Shown: positions 43,534-52,331, counted from the stretch's first letter. The stretch is DNA of 58,048 bases from Nocardia otitidiscaviarum NBRC 14405 (GCF_000308635.1 NZ_BAGD01000072.1:1-58048); one strand, 5' to 3'. The notes: generated by a model not told the origin, from the sequence alone. Made by a program: numbers and translations.

Positions 43534-44187
43534 TCAGCCCGTGTATGTGGTGATTCCCGTGGTGCGAATGTCTTCGAGGGCTTGCGGTGCGTAGAGGTGT
43601 GGCTCGAGGTGGACCATATAGCGGAGTAGCGGTTTGCCACGCTTCAGATATGCCTCGACCGTTACCACCAAGCCGCTGGGGCCGATGCCAGAAGATACGA
43701 CCTGCTGGTAGTCCGACTCTCCACGTGAGTTCTGTTCCCACAGCTCGATCTTTCCCGCGTTGAAGCCCCAGCGAGTTATACCTTCGCGGAGTTCATCGTT
43801 CGCCTGCTGAGCTGTGTCGAAGGGACGAAAGAAGACGATCTCATCGTATGGGGCCCCGGCGGAACCGGTCGAGACGAAACCGATGGTGTTCGTCTCCACA
43901 GTTTCGGTCCTGTTGGGTCCGAGGAGTTCGAGTGTGATCATGGGCTGATCGGGACCGCCGATGATCGGGCCCATGGCTTGGCCTTCCATACCTGCTGCGG
44001 CTTTGGTCAGTTCGCGGTTGCGGAGGTCGAATCGGGCGTGGCCGGTTTGCTTGATCCGTTCGATCCCGGCCGGGGTCAGTTGTGCGAACTCGGTGGTGCT
44101 GGGCACGGGTTTCTCCTTGCCGGTCGGGACGGCGCACCCGATGGCCGCCAGCAGGATCGCTGCGATGCACAGCTGTACTTTCCTCAG
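43534..44187 (-). CDS. Lipoprotein at the end of the type VII effector operon, CTG start
   Basis: A 217-residue lipoprotein of unknown fold. The frame contains no ATG, GTG or TTG where the signal peptide begins. A CTG at 44187 overlaps the stop of the upstream gene as CTGA, exactly like the ATGA/GTGA junctions of the other genes of this operon, and yields a good signal peptide (LRKVQLCIAAILLAAIGC, lipobox AIGC). The mature part has alternating beta and helix, including EIVFFRPFDTAQQANDELR and YMVHLEPHLYAPQ. Its place after a secreted effector-like protein suggests a surface partner or self-protection. Confidence 0.7.
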   Translation of the reverse strand: MRKVQLCIAAILLAAIGCAVPTGKEKPVPSTTEFAQLTPAGIERIKQTGHARFDLRNRELTKAAAGMEGQAMGPIIGGPDQPMITLELLGPNRTETVETNTIGFVSTGSAGAPYDEIVFFRPFDTAQQANDELREGITRWGFNAGKIELWEQNSRGESDYQQVVSSGIGPSGLVVTVEAYLKRGKPLLRYMVHLEPHLYAPQALEDIRTTGITTYTG

Positions 44188-44465
44188 AACAGATGTCCGA
44201 TCGCTAAGCCGATGAGAAACGCGATCAGCACGACTACGAAGCCGGCGAATGCGGTGACGAAGCCGACGCCGATCCGGCGGGCGGTACCGGCGAACGGGAG
44301 CAGCGCTGAACCTGCCAGTGCCGGTGCGAGGATCGCCCACACCGCGTCGTTCGGGAGCCACCCGATGTAGGGCAATGAGATGCAGATGAGGCCGGCGATG
44401 GCTGCGGCGAAGGATTCGGGGCCGAACCAGTCATTGCGGAGGAAGCCGGGGTTCTGGTCGGTCAC
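44184..44465 (-). CDS. Small three-helix membrane protein
   Basis: A 93-residue protein with three hydrophobic helices (about 18-37, 42-58 and 67-90). GTG start overlapping the upstream stop as GTGA. It is the fourth gene of the five-gene operon, between another small membrane protein and the lipoprotein. No family recognised. Confidence 0.75.
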   Translation of the reverse strand: MTDQNPGFLRNDWFGPESFAAAIAGLICISLPYIGWLPNDAVWAILAPALAGSALLPFAGTARRIGVGFVTAFAGFVVVLIAFLIGLAIGHLF

Positions 44466-44764
44466 AGTGTCACCAGCCAGAAGAACAGTAGGAAGGCGCA
44501 GGCCGCCGTGGTCCCGAGGGCAGTGCCTCTAGAGGCTGAAGTTCCCTTGCGGAACAGCAGAATCGCGCCGGTCACCATCACGGCTGCGACTATGGAGAAC
44601 AGCAGATGCCGGGATGGGTCGGCGACGGGGTCCGAGTTGACGATGGCTGAACCGATGGCAGCGAACAGCGCGGCTTCGAAAGCGATCGCGAGGGGCAGCG
44701 CGAGTGTTGCCCAGCGCCAGAACGAGCGATCGACTGTCCGGCTGTCGGATTCGTTGTGGATCAT
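44462..44764 (-). CDS. Small three-helix membrane protein
   Basis: A 100-residue protein with three hydrophobic helices (about 17-42, 51-69 and 79-99). The ATG overlaps the stop of the effector-like gene as ATGA, and its own stop overlaps the next GTG. Directly following a putative secreted effector, it is a candidate for immunity or anchoring, like the membrane protein at 19555-20394, though the sequences are not obviously related. Confidence 0.75.
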   Translation of the reverse strand: MIHNESDSRTVDRSFWRWATLALPLAIAFEAALFAAIGSAIVNSDPVADPSRHLLFSIVAAVMVTGAILLFRKGTSASRGTALGTTAACAFLLFFWLVTL

Positions 44765-46116
44765 TTGGTCACGACCACGACGGATGGCGGGTTGTGCACG
44801 CTGCCGAGTTGGGTCGGCGCATTGCGCTGCCAGTCGGGCTGACTGAAGTCGGCCCGGAATGGGTCGAACATTGCGGTACCTCCACCGACTTCGTGATGAA
44901 ATGGCAGGTTGAACAGAGGGCCCCACTGGCTGCCGGAATCCGCCGCGTCGATGAGCACAGGCCGCGCGGTTCCAGCTGAGTTGTCCTGGTATATCTCGAC
45001 GGAGGGGTAATCGGTGATGAGTCCACCCGCGGCTATCCGGGCGGTTCCAGGGTTTCCGCTCTCCGGGGCGAATACTATCTCGCCGTTTACGGAATGCCCG
45101 GAAAGTGATGAGCCCGGCGGTGCGAACGGATTCACGGCGTCGTAGCGGACCAGTATTGATCCATCCTTCAGCTGTTGCGCTTCTACCTCCGGACGGTCCA
45201 CCTTGACATCGCCATCGACAGTCACCGAAGGGTTCTGTCTGGTCACGATGATCCCGTTCTCGTAGTCCACATAGGTGACCACACGAGCATGTTCAGGGTC
45301 GAAGTAGGGATCCTCCTGGCGATTGTCACCCAGATCGTATTCGGGGAGGTTCGTGACCTGTGCGGCGGGAATGTAGAACGCTGAGCGGACTAAACCCTGG
45401 CCCGGAACCGGGTTGATCCGCCCGACAACGATTTCGGGCGATACGCCGTTGTACTTGGGGCTGTAGCTGTTCGGATTGAGCACTTCTGCTGTAGCCCAAT
45501 CGGCCGGACTGCCGGGTGCCCGGCCGAATACCTGCTGAAAAGCAGCAGCCGAGGTGCGGATGCGTTCGGGATCGGCTCGTGGATCCGTGGATTGGGCGGA
45601 CACGATCTCGGCGTAGGCGGCAGCGAGGACGGGTGCCGGCGCCGTGGCCTCCAGTTCGCGATTCGCCTGCGAGATCAGAGCTCCCCAGTGGGCGTCGTAG
45701 GTCACAAGGGCTTCGACGAGCCCGGACAGCCTCGACAGCTGGATTCCAGCCTCGGAATTCCAGTCCTCGACACCGCCGATGCTCCAGTCGTCGCCGACCG
45801 TGATCGGTGGGCGAACGTAGTTGCGGAAGATTGTTTTGATGTCGTCGATCGGGCCGGTCATGTCCCGTACCGCGCCCGCGCATGCGCTCGACAGGTTGTC
45901 GTAGGCGATCGCGATGGCACGCATTTGCGTCTGTTCTCGGTCGGCTCTCGACTCGGCGGCGTATCTGGCCTCGCCTTTCCAGGCCAGGTCGTAGATCGTG
46001 CCGTGCATGTCGTTCGATGCGGCGATGCACGTGTCGGCGATGTGGGAAGCGTTCTCGGCGACCTTCTGGTAGCCGGTCACATCCCAGTTCAGGACCTGAA
46101 GTGGAGTCGGCATCAC
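44761..46116 (-). CDS. WXG-headed type VII effector-like protein, second copy of the design
   Basis: A 451-residue protein. The N-terminal 110 residues are helical with a WXG-type turn at W46-K-G48 and are related to the first domain of the protein at 18119-19564 (shared PT...WD.TG/AG start, W.G.A turn and spacing). Residues 110-190 are helical with TSAAAFQQVFGRAPGSPADW, and residues 215-451 are beta-rich without Cys (GSILVRYDAVNPF, GRINPVPGQGLVRSAF). The C-terminus is unrelated to the glycine-rich tail of the other protein. Start GTG at 46116 (or ATG at 46113), overlapping the EspC-like gene. The activity of the C-terminal domain is unknown. Confidence 0.72.
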   Translation of the reverse strand: MMPTPLQVLNWDVTGYQKVAENASHIADTCIAASNDMHGTIYDLAWKGEARYAAESRADREQTQMRAIAIAYDNLSSACAGAVRDMTGPIDDIKTIFRNYVRPPITVGDDWSIGGVEDWNSEAGIQLSRLSGLVEALVTYDAHWGALISQANRELEATAPAPVLAAAYAEIVSAQSTDPRADPERIRTSAAAFQQVFGRAPGSPADWATAEVLNPNSYSPKYNGVSPEIVVGRINPVPGQGLVRSAFYIPAAQVTNLPEYDLGDNRQEDPYFDPEHARVVTYVDYENGIIVTRQNPSVTVDGDVKVDRPEVEAQQLKDGSILVRYDAVNPFAPPGSSLSGHSVNGEIVFAPESGNPGTARIAAGGLITDYPSVEIYQDNSAGTARPVLIDAADSGSQWGPLFNLPFHHEVGGGTAMFDPFRADFSQPDWQRNAPTQLGSVHNPPSVVVVTK

Positions 46117-46436
46117 CCACCGTCCTGCGGTGGTGCCCCGGAGTTGATATCGGTGATAGCCGCGAGACGGCTCGCAATCTCCATGTCGGTGCCGCTGTAC
46201 GTTTCCGCCGACAGCGCCAGGATGGCGGAGAACTGATTGAACCGGGCCTTCAGCAGGTCCTTCGCCTGTCGGCTACGCGGGTCGGAATCGACCAATGCGC
46301 TTCCGACCGATGAGCCGAGCATACCGTTGGCTGCGGGTTCGGCACCCAGGTGGGGAGCGCTGTCGATCTGGGTGGACAGCAGTGCCAGCGCCCCCGCAGC
46401 CGCGCGGAGTCCCTCGGGATTCACTTCGAACGTCAT
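46113..46436 (-). CDS. EspC-like type VII secretion substrate/targeting protein
   Basis: A 107-residue helical protein that starts VNPEGLRAAAGALALLSTQ, as in EspC-type ESX-associated proteins, and carries the C-terminal YxxxD export signal as YSGTD in the segment ETYSGTDMEIA. AGGGAG precedes the ATG at 46436. It is the first gene of a five-gene minus-strand operon in which every junction overlaps by four bases. It should be the export partner of the WXG-headed protein encoded next. Confidence 0.78.
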   Translation of the reverse strand: MTFEVNPEGLRAAAGALALLSTQIDSAPHLGAEPAANGMLGSSVGSALVDSDPRSRQAKDLLKARFNQFSAILALSAETYSGTDMEIASRLAAITDINSGAPPQDGG

Positions 46437-46568
46437 ACTTCTCCCTGGACCGCCGATACCGAGCAGACTCTAGCGCACCGACTACGGTTGATAGCTGAGT
46501 GTCATCACTATCGACGCTGGTGGGGCGGTTTCGGTTCCTGCTGGGCGGGGATTCGCGGGGGTGGCCGA

Positions 46569-46574
46569 TAAGCT
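46569..46574 (+). promoter_or_regulatory. -10 box of a probable leaderless gcvT transcript
   Basis: TAAGCT (TAnnnT type) ends exactly seven bases before the GTG at 46582, the spacing typical of actinobacterial leaderless mRNAs in which transcription starts at the start codon. The same spacing is seen at three other genes in the window. Confidence 0.5.
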
Positions 46575-46581
46575 CCTACTC

Positions 46582-47682
46582 GTGACCGACGAGAAGCTGC
46601 TGCAGGGACCCATCCACGCCGTTCATGTCGAGCTCGGCGCTACCTTCGCACCGTTCGGGGGGTGGGAGATGCCGGTTTCTTATGCGGGGACGGTGGGGGA
46701 GCACACGGCGGTGCGGACCGCGGTGGGGCTTTTCGATGTGAGTCATTTGGGGAAGGCGACCGTCAAGGGGGCGGGGGCGGCGGCGTTCGTGAATTCGGCA
46801 CTGAGCAATGATCTCGGGCGGATTCGGCCGGGGAAGGCGCAGTACACGTTGTGCTGTACGGACGAGGGTGGGGTGATCGATGATCTGATCGCCTACTACG
46901 TGTCGGATGACGAGATCTTCCTGGTGCCGAATGCGGCGAATACGGCGGCGGTGGTGGCCGAGTTGGCGAAGGCCTCGCCGGACGGGGTCACGGTCACCGA
47001 TGAGCATCGGGAGTACGCGGTGTTCGCGGTGCAGGGGCCGAAGTCGGTGGAGGTGTTGACGGCGCTCGGGTTGCCGACCGAGATGGAGTACATGGCGTAC
47101 GCCGACGCCGAGTGGGAGGGGCGGCCGGTTCGGGTGTGCCGCACCGGCTATACCGGGGAGCACGGGTACGAATTGCTGCCGCGCTGGGCGGATGCCGAGG
47201 CGCTGTTCCGGGCGCTCGTCGCGCAGGTGCGTGCCGCCGGTGGGCAGCCCGCGGGGCTCGGTGCCCGCGATACGTTGCGCACCGAGATGGGGTATCCGCT
47301 GCACGGACACGAACTGTCGCTGGAGATCTCGCCGGTGCAGGCTCGTGCCGGGTGGGCGGTCGGGTGGAAGAAGCCGGAGTTCTGGGGCAAGGCCGCGCTG
47401 GAGCAGGAGAAGGCGGCCGGGCCGAAGCGAATGCTGTTGGGGCTGAAGGCACTCGATCGGGGTGTGCTGCGGCAGGGGCAGGCCGTGATGCGGGGTGACG
47501 AGCGGGTGGGGGAGACCACCTCCGGCACCTTCTCGCCGACGCTCAAGATCGGCATCGCGCTCGCACTGCTCGACACCGCTGCGGGACTCGCGGAGGGGGA
47601 CGAGGTGGAGGTCGACGTGCGCGGGCGTCGGCTGCGGTGCGAGGTGGTGCGGCCGCCGTTCGTGCAGGCGAAGACCGCCTGA
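46582..47682 (+). CDS. gcvT: Aminomethyltransferase, glycine cleavage system T protein
   Basis: GcvT takes the aminomethyl group from the lipoyl H protein and passes its carbon to tetrahydrofolate, releasing ammonia. The 366-residue protein has the family order [57 protein letters not shown] and the C-terminal barrel with [14 protein letters not shown]. The GTG at 46582 is preferred over 46561 because it gives the usual N-terminal length and has a leaderless promoter. No gcvH or gcvP is nearby, as in mycobacteria. It marks the return to conserved gene order. Confidence 0.93.
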   Translation: MTDEKLLQGPIHAVHVELGATFAPFGGWEMPVSYAGTVGEHTAVRTAVGLFDVSHLGKATVKGAGAAAFVNSALSNDLGRIRPGKAQYTLCCTDEGGVIDDLIAYYVSDDEIFLVPNAANTAAVVAELAKASPDGVTVTDEHREYAVFAVQGPKSVEVLTALGLPTEMEYMAYADAEWEGRPVRVCRTGYTGEHGYELLPRWADAEALFRALVAQVRAAGGQPAGLGARDTLRTEMGYPLHGHELSLEISPVQARAGWAVGWKKPEFWGKAALEQEKAAGPKRMLLGLKALDRGVLRQGQAVMRGDERVGETTSGTFSPTLKIGIALALLDTAAGLAEGDEVEVDVRGRRLRCEVVRPPFVQAKTA

Positions 47683-47686
47683 ACGG

Positions 47687-47869
47687 TCACCGGTCCACCG
47701 GGTGGCGGCGGTCGATGATGATGGCCGCCACCTGGGGTGCATAGGTGAGGCGAGAGAGTTGTCCGCGCGCAAAAGACATTGCCGCAGAAAGGGTCTCGAT
47801 CGTCTGCTCCTGCTCGGCGATCTTGCGCTTCTGCTCACGGATAATCCTGGCCGACTCCGTCGGTCTCAC
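47687..47869 (-). CDS. Small coiled-coil protein
   Basis: A 60-residue product with a GTG start, largely a charged helix (IIREQKRKIAEQEQTIETLS) ending with a short hydrophobic stretch. The heptad-like pattern and low Arg/Pro content make it more protein-like than the surrounding shadow frames. A G-rich stretch lies upstream, but the start is not certain. It converges on gcvT with a four-base gap. Confidence 0.45.
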   Translation of the reverse strand: MRPTESARIIREQKRKIAEQEQTIETLSAAMSFARGQLSRLTYAPQVAAIIIDRRHPVDR

Positions 47870-47915
47870 CCCCCGGGGCCCCGGCGAAGACGGTTGTCAA
47901 TCAAACCTTGGCCGG

Positions 47916-48392
47916 TTATCGGTGCTTGCTCCGTTGTCTTTCCTGAAGCCAGCGCCGAGTAGCGCGGATGGCGATCGTCACCAGTGCCACCAGCGCCGTC
48001 GCGCCGATACCGACGAAGATGAGCCAGCGTGGGCTTTCGATGACCGCCGCATCGTCGCGAACACGTAGGGCGATGACCGCTCCCCTTGGGTGCTTCGTAC
48101 CGACACCCTCTAGTTTCCCGACTCCCGTCCGGCCGTCTGCCAGACGCCACGATCCGGTGCAGGTGTAGCCCCATCCGGGACGCTCGCGGTTGTTGAGCTG
48201 ACAAACACGCACCTTCCCCGCCACCCGTTCTCCTGTGAGGTAGACCGCCGCATTCGGCATGGAGAAGAGCCCGATGCCGGTCAGACCGACCAGGACGATC
48301 ACGGTGAGAATTATGAGGTCAGTCGACCAGTTCCGGATCCGCCACACCGCATACTCATCGGTCGACAACACTTTCGCCCCCGCATACTCCAT
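47916..48392 (-). CDS. Two-helix membrane protein, unknown function
   Basis: A 158-residue protein with membrane helices at about 27-46 and 122-142 and a roughly 75-residue loop between them that should lie outside the membrane; the loop has two Cys (RVCQLNN, YTCTG) that could pair. The tail is basic (RRWLQERQRSKHR). The ATG at 48392 lacks a good ribosome site, so the start is provisional. No family is recognised. Confidence 0.6.
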   Translation of the reverse strand: MEYAGAKVLSTDEYAVWRIRNWSTDLIILTVIVLVGLTGIGLFSMPNAAVYLTGERVAGKVRVCQLNNRERPGWGYTCTGSWRLADGRTGVGKLEGVGTKHPRGAVIALRVRDDAAVIESPRWLIFVGIGATALVALVTIAIRATRRWLQERQRSKHR

Positions 48393-48442
48393 ACAGCGAG
48401 TATTGCGGATAGCGGTCACCAACTCAGGTGATCGCCGAGCGC

Positions 48443-49768
48443 CTACGGTCGCCCTGGGGGCAGATGGGGGACCAGGACATCCGCAACGCGGTGGAGTGCG
48501 TCGCACAATGCGGGGCGGCCCATCCCGCCGCTGTAGGACGGGCGCGAGGCCCACGCCTCCATGGCCACGATCCCGACCGTACCGCCCCAGCGCACACCCT
48601 GCGGTACGTCGAAGGCGAGCATGCACCCGGTATCACCATGCGAGACCGAGTCCACGAACACTGCGGTACGCCCGCCGACGACGACCGGTGTGAATCCGGT
48701 GCGCCAATCAGGATGCCCATAGATGTCCGAGCGGAAAAGGCGGGCCTCGGATTCGAGTACGAGGCTGAATCCTTGGCCAGCCCACTCGCAGCGGGCGGAT
48801 TCCTCGTGCACGCCGGGACTCGATTCTTTCGAGGTGGGGTCGAGCCCGGCTTGTGTCACGGCCGACTCCGGTATCGAGCACGGATCCCAGACGGTGATGG
48901 GTGAGGTATCGGGCGGTGAGTCGTCGTTCTCGGGGGCGGAAGGCTGGAGTGTCCATCCGATCGTGGTCGGTGGCGACAGTTGCGGCAGGGCGCCGGCGAT
49001 GGCGGTGGTGAGTTGCTTCGCGGCTGTGGACAGGCTCGTGCGTAGACTCGGGGAGTCGGTTACCGGCATCGAAGGACCACCGGCCCAATCCATTCCGCTG
49101 GTATTCACTTCGATCTCGACGTTGTGGACGCGTGCACGGATTCGCGCTTCTGCCGTATCCACCAGGGATCGGAAGCCGGCCACGAGCACGGCGTCATCAC
49201 CAACCCCGGACAGCTGGGTGGGGCCATCGATCCGCTCCAGACCGACGGTGTCGGGTCTGACGGTCCGCGTCTTCGCCCAGTGGGTCCGTGATTCGCCGGT
49301 GGCCCGCAGGGTCAGTGTCAATGACCGCGACAGCGGTCCGGCCGCCGGGTAGTTCTCTCCGTCCGGCATCGGATCGTCATAAGTGATCGCACAGGTGACT
49401 CCCTGCACTATCCGAGCATTCTCGACGTACTGGGTCTGCATCGGAGTGTCTGGTCGATGCAACCCGACAGCGAAATCGCGTAGTTGCGGCTCGAGCAACG
49501 GGTCCAACTCGGCGCAGGATGGGACGGAGGTGAATCCTGTCGGTGCTTCCGGCTCGGCGGTGGTAGTGGTGCCGGCCAGTGAGCATCCCGTGGCGATAGC
49601 GATAACTCCGGAAGCGGCCACTGCGGCTAGGTATCTGCTCACTATCGTGGCTGCGCGACGCAGGACGCGATGTCGCTCCCGCGACGGCTCCCGACGGACG
49701 CTCGCGCGCGAGCCATTTATGCTAGGCAATTCGGGATCGCGTAGGCTGCCTGGCGATTCCGTGGTCAA
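48443..49768 (-). CDS. DUF3558-containing lipoprotein
   Basis: A 441-residue protein with an unusually long basic N-terminus (about 45 residues) before a hydrophobic segment ending in lipobox IATGC (Cys62). The mature part has two related halves, each with PSCAEL/DPCSIP near its start and a later Cys, as in actinobacterial DUF3558 surface lipoproteins (ITVWDPCSIPESAVTQAGL, ARCEWAGQGFSLVLE). The TTG at 49768 is chosen because GGGGGG lies six bases upstream; the open frame runs further up but is not coding-like. The role is unknown; exposure on the cell surface is likely. Confidence 0.75.
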   Translation of the reverse strand: MTTESPGSLRDPELPSINGSRASVRREPSRERHRVLRRAATIVSRYLAAVAASGVIAIATGCSLAGTTTTAEPEAPTGFTSVPSCAELDPLLEPQLRDFAVGLHRPDTPMQTQYVENARIVQGVTCAITYDDPMPDGENYPAAGPLSRSLTLTLRATGESRTHWAKTRTVRPDTVGLERIDGPTQLSGVGDDAVLVAGFRSLVDTAEARIRARVHNVEIEVNTSGMDWAGGPSMPVTDSPSLRTSLSTAAKQLTTAIAGALPQLSPPTTIGWTLQPSAPENDDSPPDTSPITVWDPCSIPESAVTQAGLDPTSKESSPGVHEESARCEWAGQGFSLVLESEARLFRSDIYGHPDWRTGFTPVVVGGRTAVFVDSVSHGDTGCMLAFDVPQGVRWGGTVGIVAMEAWASRPSYSGGMGRPALCDALHRVADVLVPHLPPGRP

Positions 49769-49796
49769 CGGAAGCCCCCCATTTCGATCTTGATGT

Positions 49797-49808
49797 GTGC
49801 GTACGCAC
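49797..49808. promoter_or_regulatory. 12-base palindrome upstream of the DUF3558 lipoprotein
   Basis: GTGCGTACGCAC is a perfect palindrome 28 bases upstream of the lipoprotein start, in the 288-base divergent gap before the caspase-like gene. It may be an operator; no regulator gene is adjacent. The rest of this gap shows no gene or hairpin. Confidence 0.3.
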
Positions 49809-50056
49809 GGTAGCAGGGGGGTGGTGGGCGTGAAGTTGTGCGGGGTCGTCGCGGGTCCGGGTGGGGTCGCACGGCTGGTGATGCGGTGGAGCGAGGTGTC
49901 GGTGGCGGCTGCTGCTGCCGCCGTGTACTGGCTGCTCGGTGTCCAGACTGTCCGGCATGAATTCCGCTCGCGGTCATCGCGATCGCGGCGGCGTTGGCGG
50001 TTGCCCGATGGTAAAGAAGTTGTCGCGCCGCACCCGTCGCCGCGAGACTCGTGCTC

Positions 50057-50644
50057 ATGTCGCGAGTGGACGAAGTCTGTGACGGGCGGTTGGCGTGGAC
50101 GACGGTGGATCTCGTCGTCATCGAGGACTCGTGTGCGCAGCCATTGCGGATCGCGCTCGAGGAGTTCGGGATTCAGGTCAACTTCCTGACCATCGGGCAG
50201 GCCCGGCATCTGGTGGCCGCGCTCGGGGGCGGGCGGCCGGTCGCGCCCTATGTGGTGCTGTGTTGCCATGGGATCGACGGGGCGATTCTGCTGCCGGAAC
50301 TCGGGGGTGAGATCGCCGCCGCGCAGCCGTTCGACCGGCTCGGGCCGGAGGAGGTGCGTGCGCACTTCCGATTGGCGGGCAGCACCGTGATCTCGCTCGG
50401 CTGCGAGACCGGCGACAAGGAGCTGGCGCGGGCGTTCCTCGACAGCGGGGCCGCGGCCTATATCGCCCCGACCGACGCTCCGTACGGGCACGCCAGCCTG
50501 TTCGCGGCGCTGTACCTGTTCTACGAACTCACTCAGGAACGCCCGCTCGACGCGGCCGTCGCCAAGCTGCGGGCGCACGATGGGGAGCTGGCCATGTGGG
50601 AGTTTTTCCGAGGCGACACCGGCGGCTCCGGACGGGCGAATTAA
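50057..50644 (+). CDS. Caspase-like (CHAT-type) small protein
   Basis: A 195-residue soluble protein with the order of a caspase/CHAT-type peptidase core: an alternating beta/alpha N-terminus, VVLCCHG with a candidate catalytic His71-Gly, then [12 protein letters not shown] with candidate catalytic Cys116, then [20 protein letters not shown], matching the last strand and helix. The length is that of a bare catalytic domain without sensor domains. Start ATG at 50057 (GTG at 50051 also possible). It sits directly upstream of ilvE, and the ilvE promoter overlaps its stop codon. Peptidase activity is inferred, not shown; another hydrolase with a similar fold is possible. Confidence 0.65.
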   Translation: MSRVDEVCDGRLAWTTVDLVVIEDSCAQPLRIALEEFGIQVNFLTIGQARHLVAALGGGRPVAPYVVLCCHGIDGAILLPELGGEIAAAQPFDRLGPEEVRAHFRLAGSTVISLGCETGDKELARAFLDSGAAAYIAPTDAPYGHASLFAALYLFYELTQERPLDAAVAKLRAHDGELAMWEFFRGDTGGSGRAN

Positions 50645-50647
50645 ACT
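50642..50647 (+). promoter_or_regulatory. -10 box of a probable leaderless ilvE transcript
   Basis: TAAACT lies exactly seven bases before the ilvE ATG, and its first three bases are the TAA stop codon of the caspase-like gene. There is no ribosome site before the ATG, consistent with leaderless expression. Confidence 0.55.
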
Positions 50648-50654
50648 CCCGGTC

Positions 50655-51755
50655 ATGACTGTTGCCGCGCATTTCTCTCGCACCTCGCATCCGGCTCCCA
50701 CCCCGGTGGAGCGGCGACAGGAGATTCTCGCGGCGCCCGGGTTCGGGCGGTACTTCACCGATCACATGGTGTCGCTGGACTATGTCGACGGCGAGTGGGT
50801 GAACGGGCGGGTGCAGCCGTATGCGCCGCTGTCCATGGATCCCTCGACCATGGTGTTCCACTACGGGCAGGCCATCTTCGAGGGGTTGAAGGCGTACCGG
50901 CAGTCCGATGGGAGTATCGCGACGTTCCGGGTGGACGCCAACGCGCAGCGGTTCCAGCGGTCGGCGCGGCGGATGGCCATGGCCGAGCTGCCGGAGGAGC
51001 TGTTCGTCGAGTCCATCCGGCAGCTGCTCGAGGTGGACGGGGAGTGGGTGCCGCCGGCCGGGGGTGAGGAGTCGCTGTACCTGCGGCCGTTCATGTTCGC
51101 GACCGAGGTCGGGTTGGGGGTTAAGCCCGCAGCGGGCTACAAGTACCTGCTACTCGGGTCGCCCGCGGGTGCGTACTTCGCGGGTGGGCTGAAGCCGGTG
51201 CGGGTGTGGCTGTCGACCGAATTCGTGCGGGCCGCTCCCGGCGGCACCGGTGAGGCCAAGGTGGCGGGCAACTACGCCGCCTCGCTGCTGGCTCAGCAGG
51301 AGGCCGCCGCCAAGGGCTGCGATCAGGTGGTGTGGCTGGACGCGTGCGAGCGCAACTACGTCGAGGAGATGGGCACCAACAACCTGTTCTTCGTCTTCGG
51401 CACCGGCTCCGACGCCCGCCTGGTCACCCCGGAACTGTCCGGTTCGCTGCTGCCGGGCATCACCCGCGATTCGCTGATCACCCTGGCCGCCGATGCGGGC
51501 TACCGGGTGGAGGAGCGCAAGGTCTCCGTGGCGGAATGGCGCAGCGGCGTCGAATCCGGGGAGATCACCGAGGTGTTCGGCTGTGGCACCGCGGCCGTGG
51601 TCATCCCGGTCGGATCGGTCGTCTCCGCCGAGGGTGAATTCACCATCGGCGACGGTGAGCCCGGCGAGGTCACCATGGCCCTTCGCGACACCCTCACCGG
51701 AATCCAGCGCGGCACCTTCGCCGACCGCCACGGCTGGATGCGCAAACTCGCCTGA
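50655..51755 (+). CDS. ilvE: Branched-chain amino acid aminotransferase
   Basis: A PLP-dependent fold IV transaminase that makes or degrades Leu, Ile and Val with glutamate/2-oxoglutarate. The 366-residue protein has the expected landmarks: [26 protein letters not shown], the PLP-binding Lys202 in [12 protein letters not shown], and [14 protein letters not shown]. The start at 50655 has a leaderless promoter; the open frame upstream overlaps the caspase-like gene and is not used. In M. tuberculosis ilvE adjoins gcvT; here four genes separate them. Confidence 0.95.
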   Translation: MTVAAHFSRTSHPAPTPVERRQEILAAPGFGRYFTDHMVSLDYVDGEWVNGRVQPYAPLSMDPSTMVFHYGQAIFEGLKAYRQSDGSIATFRVDANAQRFQRSARRMAMAELPEELFVESIRQLLEVDGEWVPPAGGEESLYLRPFMFATEVGLGVKPAAGYKYLLLGSPAGAYFAGGLKPVRVWLSTEFVRAAPGGTGEAKVAGNYAASLLAQQEAAAKGCDQVVWLDACERNYVEEMGTNNLFFVFGTGSDARLVTPELSGSLLPGITRDSLITLAADAGYRVEERKVSVAEWRSGVESGEITEVFGCGTAAVVIPVGSVVSAEGEFTIGDGEPGEVTMALRDTLTGIQRGTFADRHGWMRKLA

Positions 51756-51766
51756 ACGTGTGATCA

Positions 51767-51817
51767 GGGGGAAATGGTGGCGGGACCGGCCGAGTAGCCG
51801 CCGCCACCAGTTCCCCC
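51767..51817. terminator. Bidirectional terminator between ilvE and a secreted-protein gene
   Basis: A 17-base stem with one mismatch (GGGGGAAATGGTGGCGG at 51767-51783 against CCGCCACCAGTTCCCCC at 51801-51817) closes a 17-base loop between convergent genes. Confidence 0.7.
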
Positions 51818-51822
51818 TCGCA

Positions 51823-52215
51823 TCAGCCCTGGTCGGAGGAGCTGGCGGAGCCGCTGGAGTTGGCGGCGGAGCCGGTGGGGAAGGGGAACTGGGCGGTGGT
51901 TTTCAGCTTCCAGGTGCCGCAGCCGACGGTGTAGAAGGCCACGTCGCCGGCCTTGATCTCGACGGTGGCTTTGCCGTTGACCGCGCCGCCGGTTTCGATC
52001 ATGGCGTCGAGTTCGGGGATCTCGGCGCTCAGGCGCGCCCAGCCGCACGCCTGCACAGCGGTCGTGGTGGTGTAGACGCCGGGTTCGATATCGACGCCGA
52101 CCCGGAAGGTGCCGTCGGAGCCGATGGTGCCGGCGGCGGCCTGGGCGGGTGCGGCGGCGGCCAGGACGGCGGCGGCGGCCAGCGCCGCGCCGTTGAGCCA
52201 CAGGGCTTTACGCAT
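51823..52215 (-). CDS. Secreted beta-rich protein, unknown function
   Basis: A 130-residue protein with a standard Sec signal peptide (residues 1-27, cleavage near AQA-A). The mature part is beta-rich with two Cys (QACGWARL and TVGCGTW) that probably form a disulfide, and GVYTTTT and GDVAFYTVGCGTW segments typical of small extracellular domains in Nocardia and Streptomyces. A Ser-rich tail ends it. AAGGA lies before the ATG at 52215. Confidence 0.8.
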   Translation of the reverse strand: MRKALWLNGAALAAAAVLAAAAPAQAAAGTIGSDGTFRVGVDIEPGVYTTTTAVQACGWARLSAEIPELDAMIETGGAVNGKATVEIKAGDVAFYTVGCGTWKLKTTAQFPFPTGSAANSSGSASSSDQG

Positions 52216-52331
52216 GAGGTGGAGTCCTTCCCCGACGGGTCGGGACGGGTCCCGGCCCAAGTTGTGAAACAAAAGCGTTTCGCAAGTTAGTCGATGAAGG
52301 ACCGCACGGTGCAGGTTTCGTGGAAAGCCGA

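Noticed and set aside
47683..47720. Short inverted repeat after gcvT as a terminator
   Set aside because: The stem is only about five bases and not stronger than chance in this composition.
49769..50758. Upstream extension of the DUF3558 lipoprotein frame
   Set aside because: It would run antisense through the caspase-like gene; a TTG with a strong ribosome site at 49768 explains the gene better.
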